A stretch of 64,000 bases of DNA from Oceanobacillus bengalensis (GCF_003628445.1 NZ_RBZO01000018.1:1-64000), one strand, 5' to 3'. Counted from the first letter of the stretch, positions 35,182-45,955 are shown. Numbers and translations are program-made. The notes: generated from the sequence alone by a model not told the origin.

Positions 35182-35380
35182 AATTAATATATCACTTTAT
35201 TCCATTAATTTGTTTACCTTTTGGTTTTCTTTACCTTTTTGAATTCCTATAAATCAATTACTAATGGGAGCATCACGCTGCATGTTTTGCTTCATACTTC
35301 TACAGAATCTCGCTACAAGTTAACCTCAATGCTAATTTTCACGCCCCCACCCTTTCGACAAATACCTTCAAAATTCGACA

Positions 35381-35393
35381 GGTGCCTGTCACC
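35381..35393. repeat. Dispersed GGTGCCTGTCAC motif, copy 1
   Basis: GGTGCCTGTCACC sits directly against the galU stop codon. In the direction of galU transcription it reads GGTGACAGGCACC followed by TGTCGAATTTTG, so this copy is inverted in its core compared with the copies after telA and tkt. Confidence 0.8.
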
Positions 35394-36278
35394 TTACTTC
35401 ATCTTTTCATATTCCTTTAACACTTCTTCAAGCATCCTTCTCACTTCAGCGCCAATTTCCTCATTCTGTAATGCAAATTCTAAATTTGTGCGAATGAATC
35501 CAAGTTTTTCCCCAACATCATAGCGTTTCCCATGAAAATCATAGGCATAAACTTGTTCAACTTTATTTAACCGCTGGATAGCATCTGTCAGCTGTACTTC
35601 CCCACCAGCACCAATTTCCTGTTTATCTAAAAATGTGAAAATCTCAGGGGTAAATACATAACGCCCCATGATGGCTAGATTGGAAGGTGCTGTTCCAGCT
35701 TTTGGCTTTTCAACAAAATCACTTACTTGATAACGCCTCCCCTCGCTTGTACTAGGGGCAACAATACCGTACCTAGATGTTTCATCATCAGGAACTTTCT
35801 GCACACCGACAACAGAACACCCTGTTTCTTCATATTGTTCGATTAACTGATGTAATGCAGGGTTGTCACTTTGTACGATGTCATCTCCTAAAAGGACCGC
35901 GAACGGCTCATCGCCAATAAATTTACGCGCACACCAAACTGCATGCCCAAGCCCTTTTGGCTCTTTTTGTCTTATGTAATGAATATCTACTTCTGATGGT
36001 TGCTTAACCTTTTTTAGTAATTCATATTTCTCCTTGTCAATTAAATTTTGCTCAAGTTCAAAGTTATTGTCGAAGTGATCTTCAATCGCACGTTTTCCTT
36101 TTCCCGTTACAATTATAATATCTTCAATCCCTGATTGTACCGCTTCTTCTACTATGTACTGAATTGTTGGCTTATCAACGATTGGTAGCATCTCTTTCGG
36201 CATCGCCTTTGTTACAGGTAAAAACCTTGTACCAAGACCAGCCGCTGGAATAATCGCCTTTTTTATTTTTTTCATCAT
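35394..36278 (-). CDS. galU: UTP-glucose-1-phosphate uridylyltransferase
   Basis: A 294-residue nucleotidyltransferase with the N-terminal signature [20 protein letters not shown], then [24 protein letters not shown] and the FVEKP block. It makes UDP-glucose from UTP and glucose-1-phosphate for cell-wall, glycolipid and exopolysaccharide synthesis in the cytoplasm. GGAGGG precedes the first of two adjacent ATG codons. It appears monocistronic. Bacilli often carry two such genes (gtaB and a paralogue); which one this is cannot be decided here. Confidence 0.95.
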   Translation of the reverse strand: MMKKIKKAIIPAAGLGTRFLPVTKAMPKEMLPIVDKPTIQYIVEEAVQSGIEDIIIVTGKGKRAIEDHFDNNFELEQNLIDKEKYELLKKVKQPSEVDIHYIRQKEPKGLGHAVWCARKFIGDEPFAVLLGDDIVQSDNPALHQLIEQYEETGCSVVGVQKVPDDETSRYGIVAPSTSEGRRYQVSDFVEKPKAGTAPSNLAIMGRYVFTPEIFTFLDKQEIGAGGEVQLTDAIQRLNKVEQVYAYDFHGKRYDVGEKLGFIRTNLEFALQNEEIGAEVRRMLEEVLKEYEKMK

Positions 36279-36461
36279 CCATACCCTCCGATTTCACATT
36301 CTTCTTATTTTATATAAATATGTTACTACAAACGAAAAAATAAATAAAACTGTCCTCTCGTAATGTTCGTGAAATGTCAGAGAAAATTGCATCACTTATC
36401 CCTGACATGAATGGATCAACACGTGCTTGCTAAGCCATATTCGACAAATCACAACAAAAAA

Positions 36462-36479
36462 CGACAAGTGACAGGCACC
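36462..36479. repeat. Dispersed GGTGCCTGTCAC motif, copy 2
   Basis: CGACAAGTGACAGGCACC in the 511-bp gap between galU and the large subtilase. The rest of this gap is AT-rich and shows no gene; promoters for the subtilase probably lie in it but none is clear. Confidence 0.8.
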
Positions 36480-36789
36480 ATTTGAGAGTGTGCCATAAGT
36501 CCCTGTTTTGAGGGCGAATGTAGAAAAAATGTTTACCTACATTTTCGACATGAAGTAGGAAAATCACACGGAAAATGATCGATTTTAGTCGAATTTAATC
36601 TAATATTATTTATAATTTAAATTTTTACAACATTTTACTTTTATTTCCCTAAAATTATGTTATTATTCTTATGTCATATTATTCTACCAAGTCAAATAGT
36701 AGCGAAAGAGGTGGTGCATAGCGGTCTAGGTATATCTAACCTGTAATCTAATACGTACTATTACAAAGGAACTAAGGGAGGAATGAAGG

Positions 36790-39700
36790 TTGAAGGGGAA
36801 GTTGTCAAATAAGTTTTCTAGTATTCTATTAATCATTACATTAATTTTTTCTCTATTTAATCCGGTATTGATATCGGCCAATTCAAGCAATGATTCTAGT
36901 AAGCAATTAAACACGGAAGAAAGAATCGCGCACTTAAAAGAAACCGTTTCAAAACAACGAACAATGTTGGAGCAAAAACCTGCTATCAATCCATCCTTAC
37001 AAGAAATAAGCGGGAATAAGGAAGTTGCCGTCATTGTTCAACTATCTGAGCCCCCTGTTGCTTTAGAAGAAGGACAGAATAAGGTTCAAGGGAAATCATT
37101 TAGTGCATCTCAAGCAACTACAGCAAAAACGAAAGTCATTAACGAGCAAGCTCGATTTGAAAAAGCTTTGAAATCCAAGAAAATAAATTACGAAAAAGGA
37201 TTTACATATCATCAAGCATTCAATGGTATGTCAATAAAGTTAAAGGCGAGTGAACTAGACGAACTACTAACCATTGATGGGGTCTTAAATGTAGAACCAG
37301 ATGAAGTAGTACACGCACTAGACATTTCTCCAGATGACCGTGTGGATAGTGCAATGGTTGATAGTGTTCCACATCTTGAAGTACCTGAACTTTGGGAGGA
37401 TGGTTATGAAGGAGAAGGGGTAAAAGTAGCTGTCCTTGATACTGGGATTGATTACAATCACCCCGATTTTGAAGGGATTTATAAGGGTGGATATAATTTT
37501 ATAAAGCATGGTCCAGACTATGCGCGTGAACGTGCTGATGACGATCCATATGAGACGACACCTGAAGACTGGCCAGAACATATGCCTGAGTTTAGTGCAA
37601 ATGGTAGTTCTTTCTATACCTCTCATGGTACGCATGTAGCTGGTATTATTGCCGCTACAGGAAACAATGATCACGGTATTAAAGGCATTGCCCCTAAAAT
37701 AGATTTATATGCTTACCGCGTTTTGGGTGCTTATGGAAGTGGCATGACTTCTGGAATAATCGCTGGTATTGATAAAGCAGTTGAAGAAGATATGGACATT
37801 ATTAATCTATCATTAGGCGGTGGTAGTAATAGTCAAACTGCCCCAGATTCAATTGCAATCAATAATGCAACATTAGCTGGTGTTACCTCCATTGTTGCAA
37901 CTGGTAATAGTGGCCCAGGCCGTGGTACAGTCGGAAATCCAGCATCAGCTGCATTAGCAATTTCCGTTGGTAACTCGACTTTACCGGAAGAAACGATTCA
38001 GGCTACGTTATCAGTAGAAGCTGGTACTTACAGCGATGAATATAATGTTGCTTTAATGGGTTGGACATTTGCTGAAGACCCTGCAGAAACATTATCAGGT
38101 TCATATGATGTAGTCGCAGTCCCTGGTTTCGGTGCTGCATCTGATTATGAGGGGATCGATGCTGAAGGAAAAGTAGTCCTCGCATCTCGTGGCGAAATCG
38201 CATTTGTAGATAAAATTGCTGCAGCTAAAGATGCTGGTGCAGTTGGCATCATCATCCATAATAATGTCGAAGGGGATGGACCAGCAGATGTTTTACTTGG
38301 TAATTCATTTGGCTTTATTCCAACCTATGATATCGCTACTGCAGATGGACAAGCTTTTAGAGAAGCAATTGAGGCAACTGAAAATAAAACAGGAAAAGTA
38401 ACTTTCTCAGATTATGAAAAAGATACTACAGAAGGCGATCATATCAATGATTCAAGTTCACGTGGACCATCGACACCAGTATTTGATATTAAACCAGATG
38501 TTTCTGCACCTGGAACAAATATCATGTCGACAATCCCTGCCTATGGAAAAGATGATCCAGAAGCTGATTACGCGAAAGCCTATGATCGTAAAACAGGTAC
38601 AAGTATGGCTGCCCCTCAAGTTGCGGGAATAGCAGCATTATTACTTTCTAAAAATCCAGATTGGACACCATACGATGTTAAAGTTGCATTATCAAATACA
38701 GCAAAACAATTAGATACAGAACTGTATGACGTGTTTGCACAAGGGCCTGGTCGTGTACAACCCCTTGAAGCAGTGTCCGCAGAAGCATTGGCCTATGCAT
38801 TAGACACTACTGAATCTGATGGGGAGATTGTCAATTATGAAAAGGGTACCGTGACATTTGGCAGAGTTTCACCAGACCCTGAACAAGAAACAACGAAAAC
38901 GAAAGAAATTGAAGTAAGAAACTTAAGCGGAGCATCAAGCAATTATGATGTTAGCGTCGAGGTAACAAAAGCAGCTACAGGTGAATTAGCGGATGCTTCT
39001 GTTTCAGTAGACAAATCATCATTCACATTAGGAGATTCTGAGACACTTAACGTGGAATTAACCGTACCTGCAGGAGAAGAATCACCTGGTAATGAACTAC
39101 TTGGATATATCCATATAACAAATGGAACGACGAATCTATCCTTACCATTTGCAGTAGAGTTCTCGACGCAAAGTCCAACAGGCTTGGAATATTTTGAGTT
39201 GGAAGAGTATGCAATTTCTCCAAATGGGGATGGAAAACATGAGGAAGCACTTCTACAATTTGGTTTATTGAATGATGAAGAGGCAATGTCCATTGAACTT
39301 TGGGACGCAGTGAATCCAGATGGTGGAGCTTTCGGTGATGGATACCTAGGATATTTTGCATTCCAACCATTACAAGCTGGATATTGGTCAATTCCAATAG
39401 GCGGAACGTACGTTGACTGGGGAACAGACGAAGAAACAGTGATACCTGATGGTGTATATACCATCGATTTCAATTCATGGGATCTTGAATCAGGTGATAT
39501 AACATTCCTTGCAGATGATGGTCCATTTTTTGTAAAAACAACTGCATCGGAAATTGAATTTGATACGGTCGAAGAAGAAATCGAATCATCTGAATATGAA
39601 GTTACTGGAACGATTACCGATGGCTTCATCGATTTTAAAGAAACCGTAGAAAACATGTTCGCCCTACCATATGATGTTAACGAAAAGTTAACCGTTACTT

Positions 39701-42102
39701 ATGAAGTAACAGATAAAGACGGAAACACATCAGAACAAAATGAAGTTGTATTAGAACAAGATGGTACATTTGCCATTCCATTAACAGAACTTCCAAGCGG
39801 TGAAAATACACTTAGCTTACATGTTAATGATATTGTAGAGAATACTGCAACAGCAGATGTGACATTAAATGTAAAAGCAGAAGCACCAAAAGAAATGAAT
39901 GTTACATTAACACCTTCTACAACTGAGCCAACAGAAGGGCCTGTTACGATTACTGTCGATACAGACAGCGAAACTGAGCTTGTTGCTCTGAAATGGCTTG
40001 AAGGCGAGAAAACTGCCGCAGATTTTGCAGAGGCAGGAAATGATATTGCCCTTGAAGCGGGAGCTTTTGATGTTACGGAAAATGGTACGTACACCGTTTA
40101 TGTGAAGAATAGTGATGAGGTTGAAGCTGTTCAGACCATTGAGGTTGCAAATATTACAGAACCTGTGGAAGAAGTCAATATCACATTAACACCTTCCACT
40201 ACTGAGCCTACAGAAGGGCCTGTGACGATTACTGTCGATACTGACAGCGAATCTGAACTTGTTGCTTTGAAATGGCTTGAAGGCGAAAAAACTGCGGAGG
40301 ATTTTGCAGAGGCAGGAAATGATATTGCCCTTGAAGCGGGAGCTTTTGATGTGTCGGAAAATGGGACGTATACCGTTTACGTGAAGAATAGTGATGAGGT
40401 TGAAGCTATTCAAACGATTGCAGTGGAAAATATTACAGAACCTGTGGAAGAAGTCAATATCACATTAACAGCTTCTACTACTGAGCCTACAGAAGGACCT
40501 GTTACGATTAATGTCGATACAGACAGCGAATCTGAACTTGTTACTTTGAAATGGCTTGAAGGCAAGAAAACTGCGGAAGATTTCGCAGAGGCAGGTAATG
40601 ATATTGAACTTGAAGTGGGAGCTTTTGATGTAACGGAAAATGGAACGTATTCCGTTTATGTAAAAAATAGTGAGGAGCTAGAAGCTGTTCAAACGATTAC
40701 GGTTACGAATATAACGAATTCGGATGATACAGATCCAGAAGTGGAATTTAATGTCACACTAACACCTTCTACTACCGAGCCTACTGAAGGCCCTGTTACA
40801 ATTAGCATTGATACTGACAGTGCTTCTGAACTTGTTGCTTTGAAATGGCTTGAAGGTAAGAAAACTGCTGAGGATTTTGCAGAAGCAGGTAATGACATCG
40901 CACTAGAAGACTTAGCGTTTGACGTTACGGAAAATGGTACGTATTCCGTTTACATGAAGAATACCGATGATGTTGAAGTAGTTCAGACGATTGCAATTGA
41001 GAATATTACAGAACCTGTAGAAGAAGTCAATATCACATTAGCACCTTCCACTACTGAGCATACTGAAGGCCCTGTTACGATTAGCGTTGATACTGACAGT
41101 GTTTCTGAGCTTGTTGCTCTAAAATGGCTTGAAGGCGAGAAAACTACTGCAGATTTTGCAGAAGCAGGAAACGATATTGAACTTGAAACCGGATCATTTG
41201 ATGTTACGGAAAACGGCACATACACCGTTTACGTGAAGAATAGTGATGAGGTTGAAGCGGTTCAGACGATTGAGGTTGAGAATATTACTGATCCAGTGGA
41301 AGAAATTAACGTTACGTTAACACCTTCTACTACAGACCCAACAGAAGGTCCTGTCACTATTTCTGTTAACACGGATAGTGAATCAGATCTTGTTGCACTG
41401 AAATGGCTTAAAGACGAGAAATCTATTGGAGATTTTGCAGAAGCAGGAAATGAAATTAACCTTGAAGCGAAGGCATTTGATGTTACGGCAAATGGTATGT
41501 ACACTGTTTACGTGAAGAATAGTGATGGGGTTGAAGCTGTTCAAACGATTAAGGTTACAAATATTGAAGTTCCAGATGTTACTAATCCAGCAGAAGAAAT
41601 TAACGTTACGTTAACACCTTCTACTACGGAGCCAACAGAAGGTCCTATTACTATTACTGTTGATACGAATAGTGAAACAGATCTTGTTGCTTTGAAATGG
41701 TTAAAAGGCGACAAAGCCGCAGAGGATTTTGTTGATGCAGGAAATGATATTGACCTTGAAGTGGGGGCATTTGATATCACGGAAAATGGTACGTACACTG
41801 TTTACGTGAAGAATAGTGATGGGGTTGAAGCTGTTCAGACTATTGAGGTTACAAATATTACTGAACCGCCTAATAAACCTAGTACTGGAACTGACACAGA
41901 TGGTCAAAACAAAAACAACGGTGTAATTAAAGATAATAATAACCAAGGTAACAACAACGGATCTAGTACAAATAACCAACAAGGCGGAAAAACATTACCA
42001 GATACTGCAACTAATACCTTTAACTACATTGCAATCGGAGCAATATTATTAATGGTCGGGATACTAGCAGTATTTATTCAGTACAGAAGAAAAAATATTT
42101 AA
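36790..42102 (+). CDS. Giant cell-wall-anchored subtilisin-like serine protease with seven repeats
   Basis: A 1770-residue secreted protease. Order: signal peptide (about 1-31), I9-type propeptide (75-175), S8 catalytic domain with Asp in VAVLDTGIDYNHPDF, His in SHGTHVAGIIAATGNN and Ser in GTSMAAPQVAGIAALL, with an inserted PA domain between His and Ser as in Vpr proteases. A beta-rich region follows, then seven tandem 93-98-residue repeats (each opening NxTLTPSTTEPTEGPVTI), an Asn/Gln-rich linker and a sortase signal LPDTA plus a membrane helix and RRK tail. LPDTA suits class D sortases. The TTG start lies 8 nt after GGGAGG. It probably digests extracellular protein at the cell surface. Confidence 0.93.
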   Translation: MKGKLSNKFSSILLIITLIFSLFNPVLISANSSNDSSKQLNTEERIAHLKETVSKQRTMLEQKPAINPSLQEISGNKEVAVIVQLSEPPVALEEGQNKVQGKSFSASQATTAKTKVINEQARFEKALKSKKINYEKGFTYHQAFNGMSIKLKASELDELLTIDGVLNVEPDEVVHALDISPDDRVDSAMVDSVPHLEVPELWEDGYEGEGVKVAVLDTGIDYNHPDFEGIYKGGYNFIKHGPDYARERADDDPYETTPEDWPEHMPEFSANGSSFYTSHGTHVAGIIAATGNNDHGIKGIAPKIDLYAYRVLGAYGSGMTSGIIAGIDKAVEEDMDIINLSLGGGSNSQTAPDSIAINNATLAGVTSIVATGNSGPGRGTVGNPASAALAISVGNSTLPEETIQATLSVEAGTYSDEYNVALMGWTFAEDPAETLSGSYDVVAVPGFGAASDYEGIDAEGKVVLASRGEIAFVDKIAAAKDAGAVGIIIHNNVEGDGPADVLLGNSFGFIPTYDIATADGQAFREAIEATENKTGKVTFSDYEKDTTEGDHINDSSSRGPSTPVFDIKPDVSAPGTNIMSTIPAYGKDDPEADYAKAYDRKTGTSMAAPQVAGIAALLLSKNPDWTPYDVKVALSNTAKQLDTELYDVFAQGPGRVQPLEAVSAEALAYALDTTESDGEIVNYEKGTVTFGRVSPDPEQETTKTKEIEVRNLSGASSNYDVSVEVTKAATGELADASVSVDKSSFTLGDSETLNVELTVPAGEESPGNELLGYIHITNGTTNLSLPFAVEFSTQSPTGLEYFELEEYAISPNGDGKHEEALLQFGLLNDEEAMSIELWDAVNPDGGAFGDGYLGYFAFQPLQAGYWSIPIGGTYVDWGTDEETVIPDGVYTIDFNSWDLESGDITFLADDGPFFVKTTASEIEFDTVEEEIESSEYEVTGTITDGFIDFKETVENMFALPYDVNEKLTVTYEVTDKDGNTSEQNEVVLEQDGTFAIPLTELPSGENTLSLHVNDIVENTATADVTLNVKAEAPKEMNVTLTPSTTEPTEGPVTITVDTDSETELVALKWLEGEKTAADFAEAGNDIALEAGAFDVTENGTYTVYVKNSDEVEAVQTIEVANITEPVEEVNITLTPSTTEPTEGPVTITVDTDSESELVALKWLEGEKTAEDFAEAGNDIALEAGAFDVSENGTYTVYVKNSDEVEAIQTIAVENITEPVEEVNITLTASTTEPTEGPVTINVDTDSESELVTLKWLEGKKTAEDFAEAGNDIELEVGAFDVTENGTYSVYVKNSEELEAVQTITVTNITNSDDTDPEVEFNVTLTPSTTEPTEGPVTISIDTDSASELVALKWLEGKKTAEDFAEAGNDIALEDLAFDVTENGTYSVYMKNTDDVEVVQTIAIENITEPVEEVNITLAPSTTEHTEGPVTISVDTDSVSELVALKWLEGEKTTADFAEAGNDIELETGSFDVTENGTYTVYVKNSDEVEAVQTIEVENITDPVEEINVTLTPSTTDPTEGPVTISVNTDSESDLVALKWLKDEKSIGDFAEAGNEINLEAKAFDVTANGMYTVYVKNSDGVEAVQTIKVTNIEVPDVTNPAEEINVTLTPSTTEPTEGPITITVDTNSETDLVALKWLKGDKAAEDFVDAGNDIDLEVGAFDITENGTYTVYVKNSDGVEAVQTIEVTNITEPPNKPSTGTDTDGQNKNNGVIKDNNNQGNNNGSSTNNQQGGKTLPDTATNTFNYIAIGAILLMVGILAVFIQYRRKNI
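39898..41870 (+). repeat. Seven in-frame repeats within the subtilase gene
   Basis: Repeat units begin near 39898, 40177, 40456, 40750, 41029, 41308 and 41602, a period of 279 bp with two of 294 bp (extra 5-residue linkers). DNA identity between neighbours is high, so copy number may vary by recombination. Each encodes a small beta-sandwich-like module, probably a stalk or binding domain. Confidence 0.9.
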
Positions 42103-42111
42103 GAAGGAACG

Positions 42112-42139
42112 AAAAACCTACCTTTAAAGGTAGGTTTTT
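42112..42139 (+). terminator. Strong terminator after the subtilase gene
   Basis: AAAAACCTACCTT pairs with AAGGTAGGTTTTT around a tiny loop and ends in a T-run, 9 bp past the stop codon. The rest of the 345-bp gap to 42447 shows no gene, only the variant repeat at 42440. Confidence 0.9.
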
Positions 42140-42439
42140 CTATATAGTGACAGAAAAGTGAATAGAAGTTTCTCTTGTTTTTCCATCTATACGCTATCTT
42201 TATCTTTTCGAAATAATAGTTAGGAAACTTATAAATGGATGTTAGCAATTTATTGGAGAATTTCCATATAAGAATGTGAAGTCATTGGGAATGAATCGTG
42301 CGTTTATATGCGGAAGACATATTTTTGTAAATAATAGCTGTGGAATGACATGGGTGAAAATACTGTGGGAGAATATCTTGTCACTTATTTCTAAATTTAT
42401 TTGACCCTATTAAATAAAGGCATCTAATGGAATTCATGA

Positions 42440-42454
42440 GGTTCCTGTCACCTG
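42440..42454. repeat. Dispersed GGTGCCTGTCAC motif, copy 3 (variant)
   Basis: GGTTCCTGTCACCTG, one base off the core, immediately beside the stop of the coiled-coil gene. Read along that gene (minus strand) it lies in its last bases and 3' end. Confidence 0.55.
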
Positions 42455-42864
42455 TTTTTAAATAAGTGTCTATCATGCTCGCCAATCTTCTTATCATAAT
42501 AGACCAGGTCATCTTTAGTCGCAAGTTTCTCAAAACTAGACATAATTTCTGTATGATATTCGGTAAGTTTACCCGTCTGATTGTAGATAAGGCTTTGTTT
42601 CGTTTCTATATTTGTTAATCGCTCATTAGTAATTCTTTGCTCTTGTTTCATGCCTTGTTGCTCTTGCCTCAAAGCTGCCAACTCTTGTTTCGTACCTTGT
42701 TGCTCGAGTTTCATTTCATATTGCTCTTGCTTCAAAGCTACCAGCTCTTGTTTCGTGCCTTGTTGCTCGAGTTTCATTTCATATTGCTCTTGTTTTGTTT
42801 CTTGTTGAAGTTGTTTTATTCCCTGTAATTCCTCTATTATCTTTTCTAATAATTGTTCACTCAT
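42448..42864 (-). CDS. Hypothetical coiled-coil protein with internal repeats
   Basis: A 138-residue, charged, Gln/Glu/Lys-rich protein predicted to be one long coiled coil. A 21-residue unit (EQYEMKLEQQGTKQELVALK) is present twice, and shorter KQEQ... units flank it; the DNA repeats have a 63-bp period. A strong GAAGGAGGTG site precedes the ATG, so it is probably expressed. Similar small coiled-coil proteins are common in Bacillaceae without known function. It has no signal peptide or membrane segment. Confidence 0.7.
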   Translation of the reverse strand: MSEQLLEKIIEELQGIKQLQQETKQEQYEMKLEQQGTKQELVALKQEQYEMKLEQQGTKQELAALRQEQQGMKQEQRITNERLTNIETKQSLIYNQTGKLTEYHTEIMSSFEKLATKDDLVYYDKKIGEHDRHLFKNR

Positions 42865-42968
42865 ACCACTTCACCTCCTTCTAAAGCTTTAATACTATAT
42901 ATTTTACCACAAAAAAATTATTATCCACAAAAATATCCCCGCATTTTTGAGAAGGAAGGAAATATTCA

Positions 42969-43013
42969 AAAAGGGTTAACACTTTTTGACATAAAATGTG
43001 TTAACCCTTTTTC
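42969..43013. terminator. Bidirectional hairpin terminator after telA
   Basis: A 15-bp perfect stem (AAAAAGGGTTAACAC with GTGTTAACCCTTTTT) with A and T tails on either side. It ends the xpaC-telA transcript on the minus strand. Confidence 0.85.
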
Positions 43014-43047
43014 CTTTATGAAATTATCGACAAAATCCAACAAATCC

Positions 43048-43065
43048 CGACAAGTGACAGGCACC
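43048..43065. repeat. Dispersed GGTGCCTGTCAC motif, copy 4
   Basis: CGACAAGTGACAGGCACC abuts the telA stop codon. Along telA it reads GGTGCCTGTCACTTGTCG just past the stop, before the hairpin terminator. Confidence 0.85.
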
Positions 43066-44220
43066 CTATCGTAATTCTAGTAATTTCTGTTTTAGTTCGT
43101 TTTCCATGTTTTGTATTTCTACTTCTGCTTGCCTGCGTTTGGTTCGTCCTTCTGTTTGGATGCGTAGTGTTTCTTCAATTGTTGACACAAGATCCTCTTG
43201 GGTTTTCTTCAAGGTTTCTACATCAACAAGACCTCGTTCATTCTCTCTTGCTGATTCAATCGTGTTCGTTTTTAACAGCTCTGCATTTTTTAACAGTAAA
43301 TCATTCGTTGTTTTTGATACTTGTTTCTGTGCTTCAACGGCATTTCGTTGACGTAGTAATGTAAGTGCGATTGCGATTTGATTTTTCCATAAAGGAATTG
43401 CAGTCAAAATCGAAGACTGGATTTTTTCCACCAATGCTTGATTTGTGTTTTGAATGAGACGAATTTGAGGTGCACTTTGCAACGTAATTTGCCTACTTAA
43501 CTTCAAGTCATGCATCCGTTTCTCAAGTCGCTCTGCAAATTGCATCGTGTCATTTACTTCTTGCACATCCATTTGGTTTTGGCTAAGTTCTGCTTTTTTC
43601 CTCAGTGCTGGAATGGTCTGAGTATCTAATTCTTCCATCTTTACTTCGCCTGCAGCAATATAAATATTTAACGCATCGTAAAAATCACGATTTCGGTCAA
43701 ATAAATCTTGTAGCAAATGATTATCCTTCATTAGCGCACTTTTACTTCTGTCAAGTTTTACACTAATACGATCAATTTGTGCCCCTGTTTTTTGATATTT
43801 TGATAAAATTTCATTAACAGAGCTTGAAATTTTTCCGAAAATCCGAGAAAAAACACCACGTTTTTGCGTAGATAGTTCATCAGGATTTACTTGCTCTAAC
43901 CTTTTCATTAAATCCTTGAGAATCTCCCCAATCTCCTCCGCTTCATTGCTGTCTACACGTTCAAGCATCGAATGGGAGAAATCTAAGAGTTTAGACTGTG
44001 CCTCGGTACCATATGCAACAATAGATTGCTGGTCCTTTGGGTCAATTTGCTTTGCAAGCTGTACCGCCTTTTGCTTGTCTTCCTCTGGTAACGCATCGAT
44101 GATTCTAGTAGGCTTATCTGAATTTTGTACTACCTCTGTCTGCACACCATTATCCACTTTTTTCCCAAACGGGTTCGCTAATAAATCATCCATTTCATTT
44201 GATTGCTTTTGTTCATTCAT
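43066..44220 (-). CDS. telA: TelA/YaaN-family toxic anion resistance protein
   Basis: A 384-residue helical cytoplasmic protein of the TelA family, named for tellurite resistance. It is rich in coiled-coil helices, has the [15 protein letters not shown] segment near 115-130 and no membrane segment. The gene overlaps the upstream xpaC gene by 4 bp (ATGA) with GGGGAGG as ribosome site. The xpaC-telA pair is conserved in Bacillus (xpaC-yaaN). Its molecular action is unsettled; a role in envelope stress is suspected for the family. Confidence 0.9.
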   Translation of the reverse strand: MNEQKQSNEMDDLLANPFGKKVDNGVQTEVVQNSDKPTRIIDALPEEDKQKAVQLAKQIDPKDQQSIVAYGTEAQSKLLDFSHSMLERVDSNEAEEIGEILKDLMKRLEQVNPDELSTQKRGVFSRIFGKISSSVNEILSKYQKTGAQIDRISVKLDRSKSALMKDNHLLQDLFDRNRDFYDALNIYIAAGEVKMEELDTQTIPALRKKAELSQNQMDVQEVNDTMQFAERLEKRMHDLKLSRQITLQSAPQIRLIQNTNQALVEKIQSSILTAIPLWKNQIAIALTLLRQRNAVEAQKQVSKTTNDLLLKNAELLKTNTIESARENERGLVDVETLKKTQEDLVSTIEETLRIQTEGRTKRRQAEVEIQNMENELKQKLLELR

Positions 44221-44852
44221 TTCGAAATCCTCCCCTTCGCTTTTTTGACTGAATTCTTCGCAACATCTAATTCAAAATGTAAGGTATCCATATCATCATT
44301 GAGCATGAGATGTAAATCTTTCTTCACCGTCTCGCCTAAGCTAAAAAGCATGCGTCGTGTATCCCTTAAAGAGTCTGCCATCTCTTTTGAATTAACAGGT
44401 TGTGTGGATAAAAATGCGTATTTTTCCGCTAATTCGACGAGTGAATCCAAATGCTTATAGTAAAATCCTTCCGCCTTATAAAACCGCTTCGGATCATTCT
44501 TTGTGTTGCTGTATATTTTTTTCACTGTTCGGACCATTTCTAGGTTGTATTTCGCTTGGTCAACCGATTTGACACGCCAAATTGATTTTTGTAGACGTGC
44601 AATTTTCTCTTTTGCTTCTTTTAAATTTTTATCAATAAACTTATACTCTCTCCTTGTCAGGCCATTGCCCCGAACCAAGCGAAAATGCATAATTTGTTTT
44701 AAAGCAACATAGACAACTACTCCGCCAATGAAAGCAAAAAGACTAGATATAAGAAAAGTTTGCCCAAGTGCAAACATACTCACAAGCCACGTTGTAACCA
44801 TCCCGCAGAATCCAGCCACAGATCTTAGTACAAACTGGAAAAAGGACTTCAT
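44217..44852 (-). CDS. xpaC: XpaC-family membrane-associated protein
   Basis: About 211 residues with two N-terminal membrane helices ([18 protein letters not shown] and [15 protein letters not shown]) and a charged helical cytoplasmic tail with [20 protein letters not shown]. This matches XpaC, linked to hydrolysis of 5-bromo-4-chloroindolyl phosphate in Bacillus, although a true phosphatase activity is doubtful. The ATG at 44852 follows AGGAG by 9 nt; the in-frame TTG at 44861 is too close to that site. It is cotranscribed with telA. Confidence 0.88.
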   Translation of the reverse strand: MKSFFQFVLRSVAGFCGMVTTWLVSMFALGQTFLISSLFAFIGGVVVYVALKQIMHFRLVRGNGLTRREYKFIDKNLKEAKEKIARLQKSIWRVKSVDQAKYNLEMVRTVKKIYSNTKNDPKRFYKAEGFYYKHLDSLVELAEKYAFLSTQPVNSKEMADSLRDTRRMLFSLGETVKKDLHLMLNDDMDTLHFELDVAKNSVKKAKGRISK

Positions 44853-45103
44853 TATAATCAACTCCTGTTTGGCAAAATATTTATTAAAAAAGGTGGATAA
44901 ACCGGACTTTTTAAATATCCTCTATAAAAGTAATGTTATTTGAATTCCCTTAACTAGTTATACGTTAGTAGATTTCAAAAGGTTTCATACTTAACTCTAT
45001 TTTAAGCCACTATCAAGGAAGTTGCCAACTTGGAAGGATTTCTCTACCATTGTGTCGAAATAATCTATAAGAAACAGTGCTTAATACGGAAAGGAACGGT
45101 TAT

Positions 45104-45910
45104 ATGCCTAGAAAAATAGGAATTGATGCTGGTGGGTCGCTGATTAAAGTAGCATACGAAGAACAAGGAAATTTTCATGTGAAAACATACGGGAACGAGG
45201 AGACAAAGCAGCTATTAAATTGGCTTGGGATAATTTCTCCAGAGTCGACACTTCTTCTAACTGGTGGAAAAGCCCAGTACATAAAGGAAGTTGCAAAACA
45301 GCGTGGACATCTTATCGAGGAATTTTCGGCAGTAGTAGAAGGAACGCGTTACTTGTTGAGAAAAGAAAAATTATTGGTGAATGAGGATTTTATTCTTGTA
45401 AGCATTGGCACAGGGACATCTGTCTTCCATGTAAAGGCTGATTCCTATGAGCGAATGTTTGGCAGTGGAATTGGTGGGGGAACATTAATGGGCCTCGGAT
45501 CACTCATTACTGGACGCAATGACTACCACCATCTAATTGAACTCGCTAATAAAGGCAAACATGAAAACAGTGATTTATTGGTAAAAGATATTTATGCACC
45601 GAATGAGCCACCGATTTTTGGCTACTTAACAGCAGCAAATTTCGGAAAAGCTCATCTGAACGAGAAAGCAAGGGTCGAGGACCATGTTGCAGCACTTGCT
45701 CAGCTTGTGGGGGAGACGATTATTTCCCTTGCAGCACAAGCAGCAGGAAGTAAGCAAGTTGGGAATATTGTTTTTGTTGGTAGTACATTACAAGGAAATG
45801 CGCCATTAAGGGATGTGCTAATTGGCTTCCAGCGCATGATGGACTACGAGGCCGTGTTTTTGGAAAATGGTCCATATGCAGGGGCGATTGGTGCGCACTT
45901 GATAGGATGA
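45104..45910 (+). CDS. coaW: Type II pantothenate kinase
   Basis: A 268-residue ASKHA-fold kinase like staphylococcal CoaW. The phosphate loop KIGIDAGGSLIKVAY begins at residue 4, the catalytic glutamate region is EFSAVVEGTRYLL, and SIGTGTSVFHV and GSGIGGGTLMGLG form the second ATP-binding segment. It phosphorylates pantothenate, the first step of CoA synthesis, and this type is usually insensitive to CoA feedback. The ATG at 45104 has AAAGGAA at 7 nt; the ATG at 45077 has none. It is monocistronic with a hairpin after it. Confidence 0.92.
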   Translation: MPRKIGIDAGGSLIKVAYEEQGNFHVKTYGNEETKQLLNWLGIISPESTLLLTGGKAQYIKEVAKQRGHLIEEFSAVVEGTRYLLRKEKLLVNEDFILVSIGTGTSVFHVKADSYERMFGSGIGGGTLMGLGSLITGRNDYHHLIELANKGKHENSDLLVKDIYAPNEPPIFGYLTAANFGKAHLNEKARVEDHVAALAQLVGETIISLAAQAAGSKQVGNIVFVGSTLQGNAPLRDVLIGFQRMMDYEAVFLENGPYAGAIGAHLIG

Positions 45911-45955
45911 TTTTCAGGCGGATGACGTAAGAGACAACAAGTGATTAAAGAATAA

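Noticed and set aside
38943-39656. Long antisense frame (237 residues) within the subtilase gene
   Set aside because: It mirrors the coding strand of a clear protease gene and has no independent signals; similar antisense frames occur under every repeat of that gene.
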